Origin: Viridothelium virens
Taxonomy: Eukaryota; Ascomycota; Dothideomycetes; Trypetheliales; Trypetheliaceae
Assembly: GCA_010094025.1 (NCBI GenBank)
Contig: ML991786.1
Coordinates: forward strand, 310,001 to 374,000
Length of the DNA: 64,000 bases
Direction: 5' to 3'
Positions 1 to 10,044 of the stretch are shown here, piece by piece. Below the pieces are notes generated by a model. That model did no database searches. It worked only from the letters and a program-made list of their open reading frames with translations, and had not been told where the DNA came from. Positions within the stretch are counted from its first letter, which is position 1, and every line of letters starts with the position of its first letter. Position numbers and translations under genes: made by a program.

Positions 1-2500
1 TAGTCTTGTAGATCTTGCACAGAGATTATGGAACGAGACCAGAGAGGATCAAGCCTCAATCGCAGCAAGACTTCTACCAACCGCCTCGGCAACGAGAGAG
101 TCTATTGATTTATTATTAATCAGTGGTCCCAAGCATGAATTATCGATCACGAGTCCACTGGGCGGCGCTGTCTACTTGACTGATGCGACTGAACCCGCTA
201 AAAATCGACAAGAGTGGGATGCCAGTGGCTTTTCTAAATTTTTACGTCTGGCGATTTATACCAGTCAGCTAATCGCCAAGACGAATCTTTTCGAGCTTCT
301 GGACTTAGATCACCGAATAGAAATCTTCCGGTTCTTGGAGTTTGCAGTCCAGTTTACAAATGAAGATATTACATTAGGAAACGTACGGGGTTTATTTGCT
401 CCTGCTGTTGAAGCCGAGGTTTCAGAAGTCCTTTCCGGGATTCAAGGCGTAGTCCATCGATCGCTCGAAGCATCAAGGGAATGGTGGCTATCGTCTACAA
501 CTCACCCAGACTCTTTGGTAGTGGCCAGAACAGTGAAGACTCTATTCGAGTCAGCTACGGGAACATCGCCATCAGCATATTATAGTGCCTTAGCCTATGC
601 TACTCTTGTGAGAGAGTTGGTGGAAATGCACGGACAACCACCAAGTGTGGACGACCAAAAGCCGGAAGCAGTGCTGAGGACGCTACGCAAAAGTAAAGGC
701 AAGTTGTCTCCAGTCTTAGTATGCTGGCCATCGATACTGACGTGTGCGATAGACGAATTACGCCTTGCCTCCTTTTCCGTTGCAATGCAAAGTTTTCTCT
801 CCCGTAACGAGGAATCATTGACCATGCTCAATGGCCTAATCGCAAACCTTACTGGCCTTAAAGCGGAGGAGGAACCCCAGGAGGTCCTACGCCAGCTCGT
901 GCTTGCGAACACGATTTTGCAGAATGAAGACGCTCCCAAAGATCGAGTCACAAAACAGAGAGTTGTCTTTTTCGTCCAGCATATCACACAATGGGCCACA
1001 GACCCTAATATGCGGCTCTCAATTCAAGCGGAAACTTTGCGGGCCCTGGTAGGGACTATTGGATACATGAAGGATATGTACGGTTCTCACTGGCCCGACA
1101 TACTACACGCCATACTTGGAGTATGGAAAAGGTGCATACGGGAAGGAAAAGGCCGACTTCCCCTGCTCCATGCATCTTTGAGACTATTCGGAACCCTTAG
1201 GTCACTGAGTGAAGATCAAGATGTGAACGATGATCTCTTGGACGCTTGGAAAGATACACAAACCGCGGCTGCTGGAACACTCATCTCGGTGTTGAAGAGC
1301 CTCGAGACTGGAGTTGATGATTCTCACCAGCCACAAAGGATTGTGGACGATCTGTTGGCAAGACAAATCTCCAAAACTCCTCTGGGGAACTATGAAGGAC
1401 TCCATGAGCTGTTTCCACTTATTCAAGCCCAGTCCGAGTCTATACAGAAGACAGCTTTCGCAATTCTGGATGTACAGATACCTGCCAAACAAGAACAGAT
1501 TTCATTTGACGCGGCGCTAGATAAGAAGAATGCTCAACTCCCTGATGAGTTGTTATCTCTAATCCTGGAAACACCATCTACGAGCGATCTAGAAGAAATT
1601 CATGTGGAGCCGGAGGTACCACGGGATTTACGCGCATACCTCCTCAGCTGGCTGCTTGTATTTGATCATTTCAAGAATTCCTCCTACAAAGTCAAGGCCG
1701 ATTACAGTGAGAATATTAAGGAAGGCGGCTATATCACTGGCTTACTTGACTTGATCTCTGGAGTTCTTGGGCATAGCAGAGGGAGAGCAATTGATGCTTC
1801 GAAATTCGACATTGTTAAATACGACCCGAACCTAGAATCACTACCGGAAAAGGACGTCCAGTGGCTCTTAGTGCATTTGTATTACCTCTCGATGAAGTAC
1901 ACACCATCGCTTGTGAAGGCATGGTGGATTGAATGCAGGTCACGGCAAAAGGTGATCTCGATCGAATCCTGGACGGAGAAGTACTTCTCCCCCCTCATTA
2001 TCATGGACGCCCTTGATAGCGCCAGTGAATGGGCCAACACGCAGGATGCCTCTTCGGATGAACAACTCACCATCAAAGTCAACCACCGAACCAGAGAGAT
2101 ATCCGCAGCTTACGTCGTTGACGAGCAGACCATGATGATGGCAATCTCGCTTCCTGGCGCGTATCCTCTCCAGCAAGCCCGCGTCGAGGGGATCAGTCGT
2201 GTGGCAGTTGAAGAAAAGAAGTGGCTGAGCTGGTTGACTAATTGTCGGGGCGTGATTACATTCTCGAATGGCTCAATTCCTGACGGATTGAGTGCTTGGC
2301 GGAAGAATGTAGTTGGAGCGCTGAGGGGACAGACGGAGTGTGCAATTTGCTACTCCATCATCAGCGCAGATAAACAGCTACCGACGAAAAGGTGTGGTAC
2401 GTGTAAAAATTTGTTCCATTCGAGCTGCTTGTTCAAGTGGTTCAAATCGAGCAACGCGAGTACTTGTCCGCTATGTCGAAATCCGTTCAATTATGGTTAG
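1..2500 (+). CDS. LTN1: E3 ubiquitin ligase Listerin (Ltn1/Rkr1), C-terminal part
   Basis: The reading frame is open from position 2 and ends at TAG-bounded 2500, so about 832 C-terminal residues are present and the gene begins outside the window. Listerin is the ribosome quality-control ligase that binds stalled 60S subunits and ubiquitinates the trapped nascent chain. The last ~55 residues form the diagnostic RING-CH: CAIC, then CGTC, then HSSC and finally CPLCR (C4HC3 order), a few residues before the stop, exactly where Listerin carries it. The rest is helical and HEAT/ARM-like with no other motif, as in the family. No intron is needed in this part. The length fits the C-terminal half of a ~1,600-residue protein. 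Family assignment rests on the terminal RINGv plus the long helical body; I am confident of it. Confidence 0.9.
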   Translation, partial: SLVDLAQRLWNETREDQASIAARLLPTASATRESIDLLLISGPKHELSITSPLGGAVYLTDATEPAKNRQEWDASGFSKFLRLAIYTSQLIAKTNLFELLDLDHRIEIFRFLEFAVQFTNEDITLGNVRGLFAPAVEAEVSEVLSGIQGVVHRSLEASREWWLSSTTHPDSLVVARTVKTLFESATGTSPSAYYSALAYATLVRELVEMHGQPPSVDDQKPEAVLRTLRKSKGKLSPVLVCWPSILTCAIDELRLASFSVAMQSFLSRNEESLTMLNGLIANLTGLKAEEEPQEVLRQLVLANTILQNEDAPKDRVTKQRVVFFVQHITQWATDPNMRLSIQAETLRALVGTIGYMKDMYGSHWPDILHAILGVWKRCIREGKGRLPLLHASLRLFGTLRSLSEDQDVNDDLLDAWKDTQTAAAGTLISVLKSLETGVDDSHQPQRIVDDLLARQISKTPLGNYEGLHELFPLIQAQSESIQKTAFAILDVQIPAKQEQISFDAALDKKNAQLPDELLSLILETPSTSDLEEIHVEPEVPRDLRAYLLSWLLVFDHFKNSSYKVKADYSENIKEGGYITGLLDLISGVLGHSRGRAIDASKFDIVKYDPNLESLPEKDVQWLLVHLYYLSMKYTPSLVKAWWIECRSRQKVISIESWTEKYFSPLIIMDALDSASEWANTQDASSDEQLTIKVNHRTREISAAYVVDEQTMMMAISLPGAYPLQQARVEGISRVAVEEKKWLSWLTNCRGVITFSNGSIPDGLSAWRKNVVGALRGQTECAICYSIISADKQLPTKRCGTCKNLFHSSCLFKWFKSSNASTCPLCRNPFNYG

Positions 2501-2992
2501 TGGAGGGGAAAGATTTCTATTCGAGGAGACGCCTTAGATGAGACGAGACCTGCATAGAATAAATTAATCAAACCATGTGGAAAGATGACCTTTGGAAATA
2601 TTGAGGAATAGATTTACAACTGATGTAAAACTTTTAGGACCGACCCGCACTCTGAAATTAGACTTGGGAAAAGCCCATCACCAACATCATGATTTAGTGG
2701 TACATAATTGCTGACGCCAAAATTTTACCTACAGACTCATGCGCTGATAAGAAGCCACCGAGGTGACCTAAATAATGTCCTTATGACAGCTACAGTTGTA
2801 TGCCTAAGGTAATAATATCATACACTTTGAACCAAAGCCGTGTTGTGCTTGCAACAGTAGCATGTGATTGGCTCGCTAAAGTGGCCCAATTTAGCGCACG
2901 CTCGGAAATCGCACACCACCCCCTCTTGGACTCATCATTGCTTCGAATCATCCACTTCTTGACCATCAACATACTCGCGGGACGCATCCAAG
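2501..2992. promoter_or_regulatory. LTN1 3' region and RPL19 promoter
   Basis: No gene is visible here. The stretch holds the LTN1 3'UTR and the promoter and 5'UTR of the RPL19 gene, whose first coding exon is only the two bases AT at 2993-2994. I see no clear TATA box. Short open frames on both strands have no recognisable content. Confidence 0.6.
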
Positions 2993-3936
2993 ATGTACGC
3001 TGAACAAGCTCTTTCCCCTTCAGAAGTCTCGAGACATTGTGCATGGGCTCTGGCAGATGGCTTCGGTCTTTGCTCACCGCTGAGCGCTGAGACAACGTCA
3101 CCATTTGACTATGGGATCATGAGGCTAATCTTCATCTCCAATTAGGGTCAATCTGCGAACCCAGAAGCGTCTTGCTGCCTCGGTGGTTGGCTGCGGCAAG
3201 CGCAAGATCTGGCTTGATCCGAACGAAGTCAACGAAATCTCCAACGCCAACTCTCGTCAAACCATCCGCAAGCTCGTTTCTGATGGCCTCATCATCCGCA
3301 AACCCGTTGCGATGCATTCACGCTCGCGTGCTCGTGCCTTGACTGCTGCTCGAAGGATTGGGCGACACCGAGGTTTTGGTAAGAGGAAGGGTACGAAGGA
3401 TGCTCGCATGCCAAGGTACGATCCTGAAGGCCTCCAAAATATATTCAGCGCAATATCAGTCGAGCCATCACCTTGAGCCTCTGGAGAGCAGACGACTGAT
3501 TCATGGGTTCATAGTGAGGTAATGTGGATGAGACGACTCCGCGTCCTTCGCCGGCTCCTTGTCAAGTACCGTGCAAGTGGAAAGATTGACAAGCACCTCT
3601 ACCACAATCTCTACCATCTCAGCAAGGGTAATACATTCAAGCACAAGCGTGCGCTCGTCGAACACGTACGTAAATTTCTCCAAGTAGTCCACATGGGCAA
3701 CAGTCTAGTCACGTGATTCCAAATTGTCCCCTTATCTTCAAACCTGGCAAAGTGACTGACGGCTTTCCCTGCAACAGATTCACAAGGCCAAGGCCGAGAA
3801 GCAGCGTGAGAGAGTCATCAAGGAGGAGATGGACGCCAAGCGTCTGAAGAACAAGGCTGCCCGCGAACGGAAACAGGAACGCGCGACAGCGAAGAGGCAG
3901 GCGTTGACGGAAGATGAGCCAGAGACAAAGACTTAG
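2993..3936 (+). CDS. RPL19: 60S ribosomal protein L19 (eL19)
   Basis: Structural protein of the large ribosomal subunit. Exons read 2993-2994, 3146-3415, 3515-3665 and 3778-3936, giving 193 residues, the normal eL19 length. The protein starts [20 protein letters not shown] and contains [20 protein letters not shown] and [16 protein letters not shown], all hallmark eL19 segments, followed by a lysine/arginine-rich helical tail. The initiator codon is split: exon 1 supplies AT and exon 2 the G, with donor gtacgc, a ctaat branch site and acceptor attag. All three introns (151, 98 and 112 nt) have GT-AG ends and keep frame. Splitting of the start codon by an intron is a plausible but inferred model; the protein identity is certain. 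Confidence 0.95.
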
Positions 3937-5165
3937 GAGCCAACGAGGTGCTGGAATGGCTGGTTCGAGGATGGATGTGCATGGAAATGACTGGAAGGTT
4001 TCTCTTTACGGAGTCCACACGGCATATTGTGTATGTTTATGCGTCGTTAAACCAACGCAGGAGGCATGCATTTCCAAAGTCTAGGTTCCAATGTTTGTAA
4101 TGAGACCGCGCCCCAAACCTCGTTAGGGGTTCCTGTTCCGACTACTGTACCGGTCGTGTGCTGCGCTCCCCAGTTTAGCAAGAACGAGTACTTGCTAGTG
4201 CCTCAGGCGCCTGCAGACAGAAGGTACGATCCAGAGATACCCGAGCTCTTATGGAGATGAGCGGAATGTTCATTCCTAGACGCTTGACTTGTTTCCGTCC
4301 CATACACAAGGCGCAGCTGCGACTGCTGAGTCTAGATAGGTAAGCTTGCCTAGAGCCTCAGAAGGTCAAGCTCGAGAGACATTTCACATGTTCGACGCCA
4401 TGCGGGCAACCTAGCTTCGTGATAGGCTCAAGGCCGTCTCAGGTCCTCTATTCTTCTACGCGCAGAAGGATTACGTTTAACCGGTGCATCGTTTGACGTC
4501 AGCGGACAGAAGAGCCAGGGAGCACAAGATGAGACGGCTAGATGGATTTGAGGGAACAGATTCGCTGGCGTGGAAACCAATAGACTGCTAAAGCAAGTGG
4601 GTGCCGACAAATGCACCGAGCGATGCAGCAAATATCGTTGGCTGTTGCTGGGTAAAGGCCGAGTCACCCCTTGCAGAGGTGAGGTCCCGCCCCAGTGATC
4701 CCGTATTATCCCCGCATTATCACCCATGCTTCTCCACACTGGGGACGGCCACTCGAGCTTCGCATTCCCCTCAGGAACTCTCCGTCACATCCTCCACCTA
4801 GCCAATAACAACCCGACCGCTGCAGAGTTACACACTAGAAGCTGCCTGGAACAGGATCACCGCTGCCGCTCAAGGTCAACTGATCATTAGAGACCCACGC
4901 GAACACGATGTCACCTCTTACCCTCTACCCGGTATTGCTCACTACGGGGAGTACCGTGATTGTCTCCTCTTCCAAGCTCCCGACGCGCATGAAGGACGTT
5001 TGTAGAAGTGGATCCTGAAAAAACACCGCATCAGCAGAGTGACAGCGAAAATTTCTCCAGATCCCTTGCTATAAATCGGCTGCAACCCCAGTCATTAAGC
5101 ATGGTTAAGCTGCACCCTCTTCCTCCCCAGACTAGCTGTGGAGTCTCTATCTTGCCGTTCTCAAG
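3937..5165. promoter_or_regulatory. RPL19 3' region and alpha-glucosidase promoter
   Basis: 1.2 kb without a convincing gene. The distal half is the promoter of the alpha-glucosidase. CTGGGG-type matches to the CreA consensus SYGGRG lie at 4690-4695 (as CCCCAG), 4739-4744, 5086-5091 (as CCCCAG) and 5125-5130 (as CCCCAG), suggesting glucose repression. I did not find an AmyR-type CGG-N8-CGG/AGG pair. Open frames at 4066-4260 (+) and 4428-4739 (-) look non-coding. Confidence 0.5.
5070..5076 (+). promoter_or_regulatory. TATA box of the alpha-glucosidase gene
   Basis: TATAAAT, 90 nt upstream of the ATG at 5166, placing the likely transcription start near 5100-5130. It is the only good TATA match in this promoter. 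Confidence 0.55.
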
Positions 5166-5172
5166 ATGTTGA
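5101..5172 (+). other. Possible upstream ORF overlapping the alpha-glucosidase start
   Basis: An ATG at 5101 opens a 23-codon frame that ends in TGA at 5170-5172, so it overlaps the main ATG (5166-5168) in another frame. Whether it is in the mRNA depends on where transcription starts; the TATA box is only 25 nt upstream of this ATG, so most transcripts may begin after it. If included, it would reduce translation of the main frame. Confidence 0.3.
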
Positions 5173-8041
5173 CCTCAACAGTCCTTTCACTCATAGCTTC
5201 AGCTTCATTCTCTTCTTGTACAGCAATTGCGCGACGACAAAGCAATACCACCTCTTCAAGTATCGAGAGCTGCCCTGGCTATACGGCCTCCAATGTTGTG
5301 CAGTCGGGTTCTTCGTTTACCGCTGATTTGAATCTTGCTGGACCGGCCTGTAATACTTATGGAACCGACATACAAAACTTGACCTTGAGTGTGGACTACC
5401 AAACTGGTAAGTTGACGTTGGGAAGTTTTCGTTTCCCTTGCCATTACCCTGGAGGGCCTGGCTTGCCCTGCATTGCCATCCCAACCGCGGATCAAGCCCA
5501 TCTCATTTTATTATCGTTCGCCACGATTGAATGCTTGCTTACTATCAGTGCAGCGCAGCGACTCCATGTGCAGATCTATGACCAGGCCGAACAAGTCTAT
5601 CAGGTCCCTGACAGCGTACTGCCGCGTCCGAACAGCAGCAATGTCGATGCCAATAGTTCAGAACTTTCCTTTACTTATACCGCCAACCCTTTCTCATTTG
5701 CAGTTACGCGCAAATCTTCTGGAGACGTACTCTTTAACACGTCGGGCTCCGCACTTGTATTTGAATCTCAGTACTTGCGCCTGAGGACACAGCTACCGGA
5801 TTCGCCGCACTTGTATGGTTTAGGAGAGCATACGGATCCCTTCCAGCTCAACACCACCAATTACACCCGTACTCTATGGAGTCGAGATGCCTACACCATC
5901 CCTACAGGAACGAACCTGTACGGTAACCATCCGGTGTACTTTGACCACCGTGGAGCAAGCGGCACCCATGGAGTGTTCCTACTCAATTCCAATGGCATGG
6001 ATATCAAAATCAACAACACCGCCCAGACGGGGCAATACCTTGAATACAACACCCTTGGTGGAATTGTTGACCTATATTTCATGGCCGGTCCTTCTCCTAC
6101 TCAGGTCTCTCAGCAATACGCTCAAGTGGTTGGGCTACCTGTGATGATGCCGTACTGGGGATTTGGCTTCCACCAATGCCGATATGGGATGCAGGACGTC
6201 TGGGAAGTCTCGGAAGTTGTCTCAAACTACAGTGCAGCCAATATTCCACTAGAGACCATGTGGACCGACATTGACTACATGGACTACCGCAAAGTTTTCA
6301 CCCTCGATCCAGATCGCTTCCCTCTGAACTTGATGCAAGAATTGGTCTCAACTATTCACTCACGCCAACAGCATTATATTGTTATGGTGGACCCGGCCGT
6401 AGCGTATTATAACTACACGGCTTTCAATAACGGTGCTTCGGCGAATGCCTTCCTCAAGTTCTCCAATGGCTCGATTTACGAAGGCGTTGTCTGGCCTGGA
6501 CCGACTGCATTCCCGGTAAGCTCTCATTCTGGGAAGTGACGTGCTAAAGCTAATATTCGTAGGATTGGTTTGCACCTGGTACGCAGGATTACTGGAATGG
6601 AGAATTCGCATCCTTCTTTGATGCAACGAACGGCGTTGATATAGATGCGCTCTGGATTGACATGAACGAGGCGTCAAACTTCTGCCATTATCCTTGCTCT
6701 GATCCCCAAGGATATGCCAATTCTAACGGTGATCCACCGCAACCGCCGCCAGTACGTGCGTCTCCTCCATACCCAGCTCCGGGCTTCCCAGCAAACTTCC
6801 AGCCGAATGGTACCATCTCAAAGCGTCAAGCTAGCGGTGACATGCTTGGTCTGCCGGGACGCGATTTCATCAACCCACCCTACCAGATTAGTGATGCTGC
6901 CGGTAGCATAAGCAACTTGACACTCAATACGGACCTTATCCACGCGAATGGTCTTGCGGAATATGACACGCACAATCTATACGGCACAATGATGTCGGTT
7001 GTTAGTCGCAACGCCATGCTAAACCGTCGTCCTGCTGATCGGCCTCTGGTAATCACTCGAAGCACATTTGCTGGTGCTGGTGCTCACGTTGGTCACTGGC
7101 TCGGCGACAATCCAGCAACCTGGGACGGCTACAGAATATCTATCGCTGAGCAGCTCGAGTTTGCAGCTTTGTTCCAGGTTCCCATGGTCGGATCTGATGT
7201 CTGCGGTTACACAGCGTATGACACTAGCGATCAACTCTGTGCTCGTTGGTCCATGTTGGGCGCATTTTCTCCCTTCTACCGTGACCACCAAGACAACGAG
7301 CATCTAGCTCACGAGTTCTATCGCTCGTATCTGCCGATGACGAACAATGCCTCCCGCGTTGCCATCAACACTCGTTACTTGCTCCTTGACTATATCTACA
7401 CGGCTCTTTACCAGCAAACTCAAGACGGCACTCCACTCCTGAATCCCATGTTCTTTATCTACCCGAATGACACAAATACATTCCCTCTCCAACTACAATT
7501 TTTCTTTGGTAACGCTCTTCTCATTGCCCCGGTCACGGACGACAACAGCACGAGCGTGACATACTACCTTCCCGACGACATTTACTACGACTGGTGGACG
7601 CGCGAACCTGTGCGCGGCAACGGGTCCTACGTCACTGAAGGCTACGTCGGCTTCGATGGTATTCCGATCTTCTACCGTGGAGGCACCATCATCCCACAAC
7701 GCATCAGCTCGGCCAATACCACAGCCGAGCTTCGCAAACAGGACTTTGAGATTGTGGTCGCGCCCGGTCTAGACGGCAGCGCCTCGGGCACGCTCTACCT
7801 CGACGAGGGCAATTCCATCGATCAGCCGCAGACGTCCAACATCGAATTTTCCTATGAGGGCGGCGTCTTCAAGATGACAGGCTCCTTTGGCTATGATCCG
7901 GGCGTTTCGATTGCCAAGATCACGCTCTTGGGTTCGGGCGGTGGTAACTCGACGTCTACTAATACGTCATTGACCACGCAGAATAAGGAGGAGAGCAAAG
8001 GAATTTCATTGACGGCGGAGTACACTACGAAACTTGCATAG
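5166..8041 (+). CDS. Secreted GH31 alpha-glucosidase (AgdA-like)
   Basis: Hydrolyses terminal alpha-1,4 glucose from maltose and starch oligosaccharides outside the cell. Exons are 5166-6515 and 6563-8041, separated by a 47-nt GT-AG intron, giving 942 residues, close to fungal AgdA enzymes. A signal peptide (residues 1 to about 20) is followed by IARRQ, a likely Kex2 site. GH31 landmarks: [22 protein letters not shown], the nucleophile Asp483 in [10 protein letters not shown] and the acid/base Asp632 in HWLGDN. Many NxS/T sites fit secretion. A basic KRQ near residue 537 lies in a Pro-rich linker and may be a processing site. Promoter CTGGGG motifs suggest carbon catabolite control. The nearest sequence class is the A. 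niger AgdA type; substrate preference cannot be read from sequence. Confidence 0.93.
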
Positions 8042-8469
8042 TCTCGAGAGGAGTTTTGTTTGTCTACATGCTAGGTAATCTGCATGGCATGATTGTGAGT
8101 AATAGCACATATGAGTGTAGATAGGGACGATATTGTAATGAATACAATAGCTCCTACAGGCAACTCGTTCGAAACATGCACGTGTCGGAGTTAAATCGAC
8201 ATCCCATGAGAAATGTGCACATGAGAATGTGAAGGTCACTTAATGCTGTCAAGGCCGATCATTATCACCGCCTGCACGTGGTGCAAATCACGTGATCTAC
8301 CGCCTTTCAGGCACAACTAAAACCTCTACTCATAGACATTCCTTTCTCTCTTGCACCTACATCTCTTGACTCCGTCAACCTTACTCTTCCTTTTCGGGCG
8401 AGCATAGGAGTTCTAGCACTACTGTCTCTGCCCATCAAATTATACGCTTCCGTAATTTCGCCAGCGACG
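8042..8469. other. Intergenic: alpha-glucosidase 3' region and SR gene promoter
   Basis: No gene seen. It ends in a pyrimidine-rich 5'UTR-like tract (about 8335-8400) before the SR protein ATG. No clear TATA box. Confidence 0.5.
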
Positions 8470-9426
8470 ATGTCTCGTGGCGGTACGACTCTCTACGTCA
8501 CTGGCTTCGGCCATGGCACGCGCGCCCGCGACCTTGCCTACGAATTCGAGAAGTATGTCCCACCGTGAACCTCGAAAGCCATCCTCGTCCAGCATTTCCT
8601 CGCCGATCGACTCGATCGATGCGAAAACGCGATCTGTTTTTGTCCGCACGATCGTTTGCCTCACGTCGGCCGCACGGTCTCGATAGTCTTCCCCAATAGC
8701 TATCCCCAACCCCGACCCTTCGTCGTCGTTCCCATCGCTGCGATCAATGACAAAAAGCTATATCTGTACGTTGATTCTGACATCTCTTCTTCAAGGTATG
8801 GACGCCTTGTGCGTTGTGATATCCCAGCGCCACGAAGTGCTTCATCTCGCCTGTAAGTCGTACTCATTCTTGCTTAACCCGGCTACGAAGCTAATCTACC
8901 AATTACAGGTTTGCTTTTGTGGAGTATGAGAGTCGCCGTGATGCTGATGATGCCTATCATGAGATGCACAACAGGCGTATCGGACGCGAAGATATTCTGA
9001 AAATCGAGGCAGGTATAACCGGTTTGCCCCAGCTTGATCTTAAGCTCATTCCTCTTTTCGCAGTGGGCCCGTACTCCGCCTTCCGCTTCTTGGCGCTTTG
9101 ACTCTGGTAGTGGTCGCGACCGTCCTCCACGACGTGAGCGCTCTCCACGCCGCTATCGTAGCTACTCTCCACCAGCTCGTCGTGGCCGCGGTGACTACTC
9201 GCCTCGCAAGGACGACCGCCGCGAGCGTGACTATGATGATCGCCGTGATAGGGATTACGAACGTCGCGATCGTGACCGTTCTCGCAGCCCCGACGATCGC
9301 GATCGTGAGATGAAGGATCGTGACCGAGAGGATGACCGAGAACGCGAGCGCGACGGCGAAGCCAACGGTGACGATAGACAGGGTTCGACTTCCTTCGACG
9401 ATGGTCTGGACATTTCCATGCGCTGA
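8470..9426 (+). CDS. SR-family splicing factor, one RRM plus RS/RD tail (Srp1-like)
   Basis: Exons 8470-8552, 8796-8852, 8909-9008 and 9064-9426 give 200 residues. The N-terminal RRM (residues 1-82) has RNP2-like LYVTGF and RNP1-like FAFVEYE; its edges (LAYEFEKYG, RCDIP, KIEWARTPP) resemble S. pombe Srp1. The tail is RS/RD/RE-rich (RSPRRYRSYSPP, RDRDRSRSPDDRD), the part that serine/arginine kinases phosphorylate and that recruits spliceosome parts in the nucleus. Intron 1 is long (243 nt) beside introns 2 and 3 (56 and 55 nt). Intron 3 can restore the conserved EWA only by using a GC donor (GAG|gcaggt, 9009) with acceptor cgcag; a GT donor lies 4 nt further in and would shift frame to a stop at 9099-9101, deleting the tail. 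Identity is firm; the splice choice is inference. Confidence 0.88.
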
Positions 9427-10044
9427 TAACTTCAAGGTGCCCGCGATTCGCCTCCACCGGCCGCACACGACGAACTGGACACTGCTGAGTAAATGGATCC
9501 CAGTCCAGGCTCACATGTAGAATTAAGAATATGGAACTAAATTAACCTCCAGACAGCGACAATTGGCTTTTCATCTCGAAGTAGCTTCCGGCAAGGGAAA
9601 GTCATCAGATTGATATTTGCAGCAAGTGGATTTTAGAATGGAAAAAACATCTAAATTGATCATGGCAGCAGCAGTTCGGTTCAGACCTCTCGGCACGTCG
9701 AAATCTCCACCGGTCGTTCCCTGACCACGAATCTGTATCCGAGTCCATCCCCCCTTTTCGATCGATGCGATCCCCCAAATGTACTTTACTTTTCGAGCAC
9801 CAACTATCCCTTTCATAGCTTCTTTTCGAGATCGACGAACGACGTTCGCCCGCGCTGGTGAAATCCCGACACGGGCCAATAAGTATTATGGAAACTGCTA
9901 GTATTAACTCATCAATTGATCCCATCACCTATAGGATTATCTGGTGTCAACTTTGCTGAATACTGCTTGCGCCATTCAGATGCAACAGAGCCGATCCTTG
10001 CTATGCTTAACATCGTAAGACTACTTGGTCACTCATCCCCATCT
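9427..10044. other. Convergent 3' regions of the SR gene and RPA190
   Basis: 618 nt between two stop codons facing each other. I see only 3'UTR-type sequence; short open frames at 9571-9928 (-) are not convincing. Confidence 0.5.

Noticed and set aside
2995-3777. snoRNA inside RPL19 introns
   Set aside because: No paired C (RUGAUGA) and D (CUGA) boxes with a terminal stem were found in any of the three introns.
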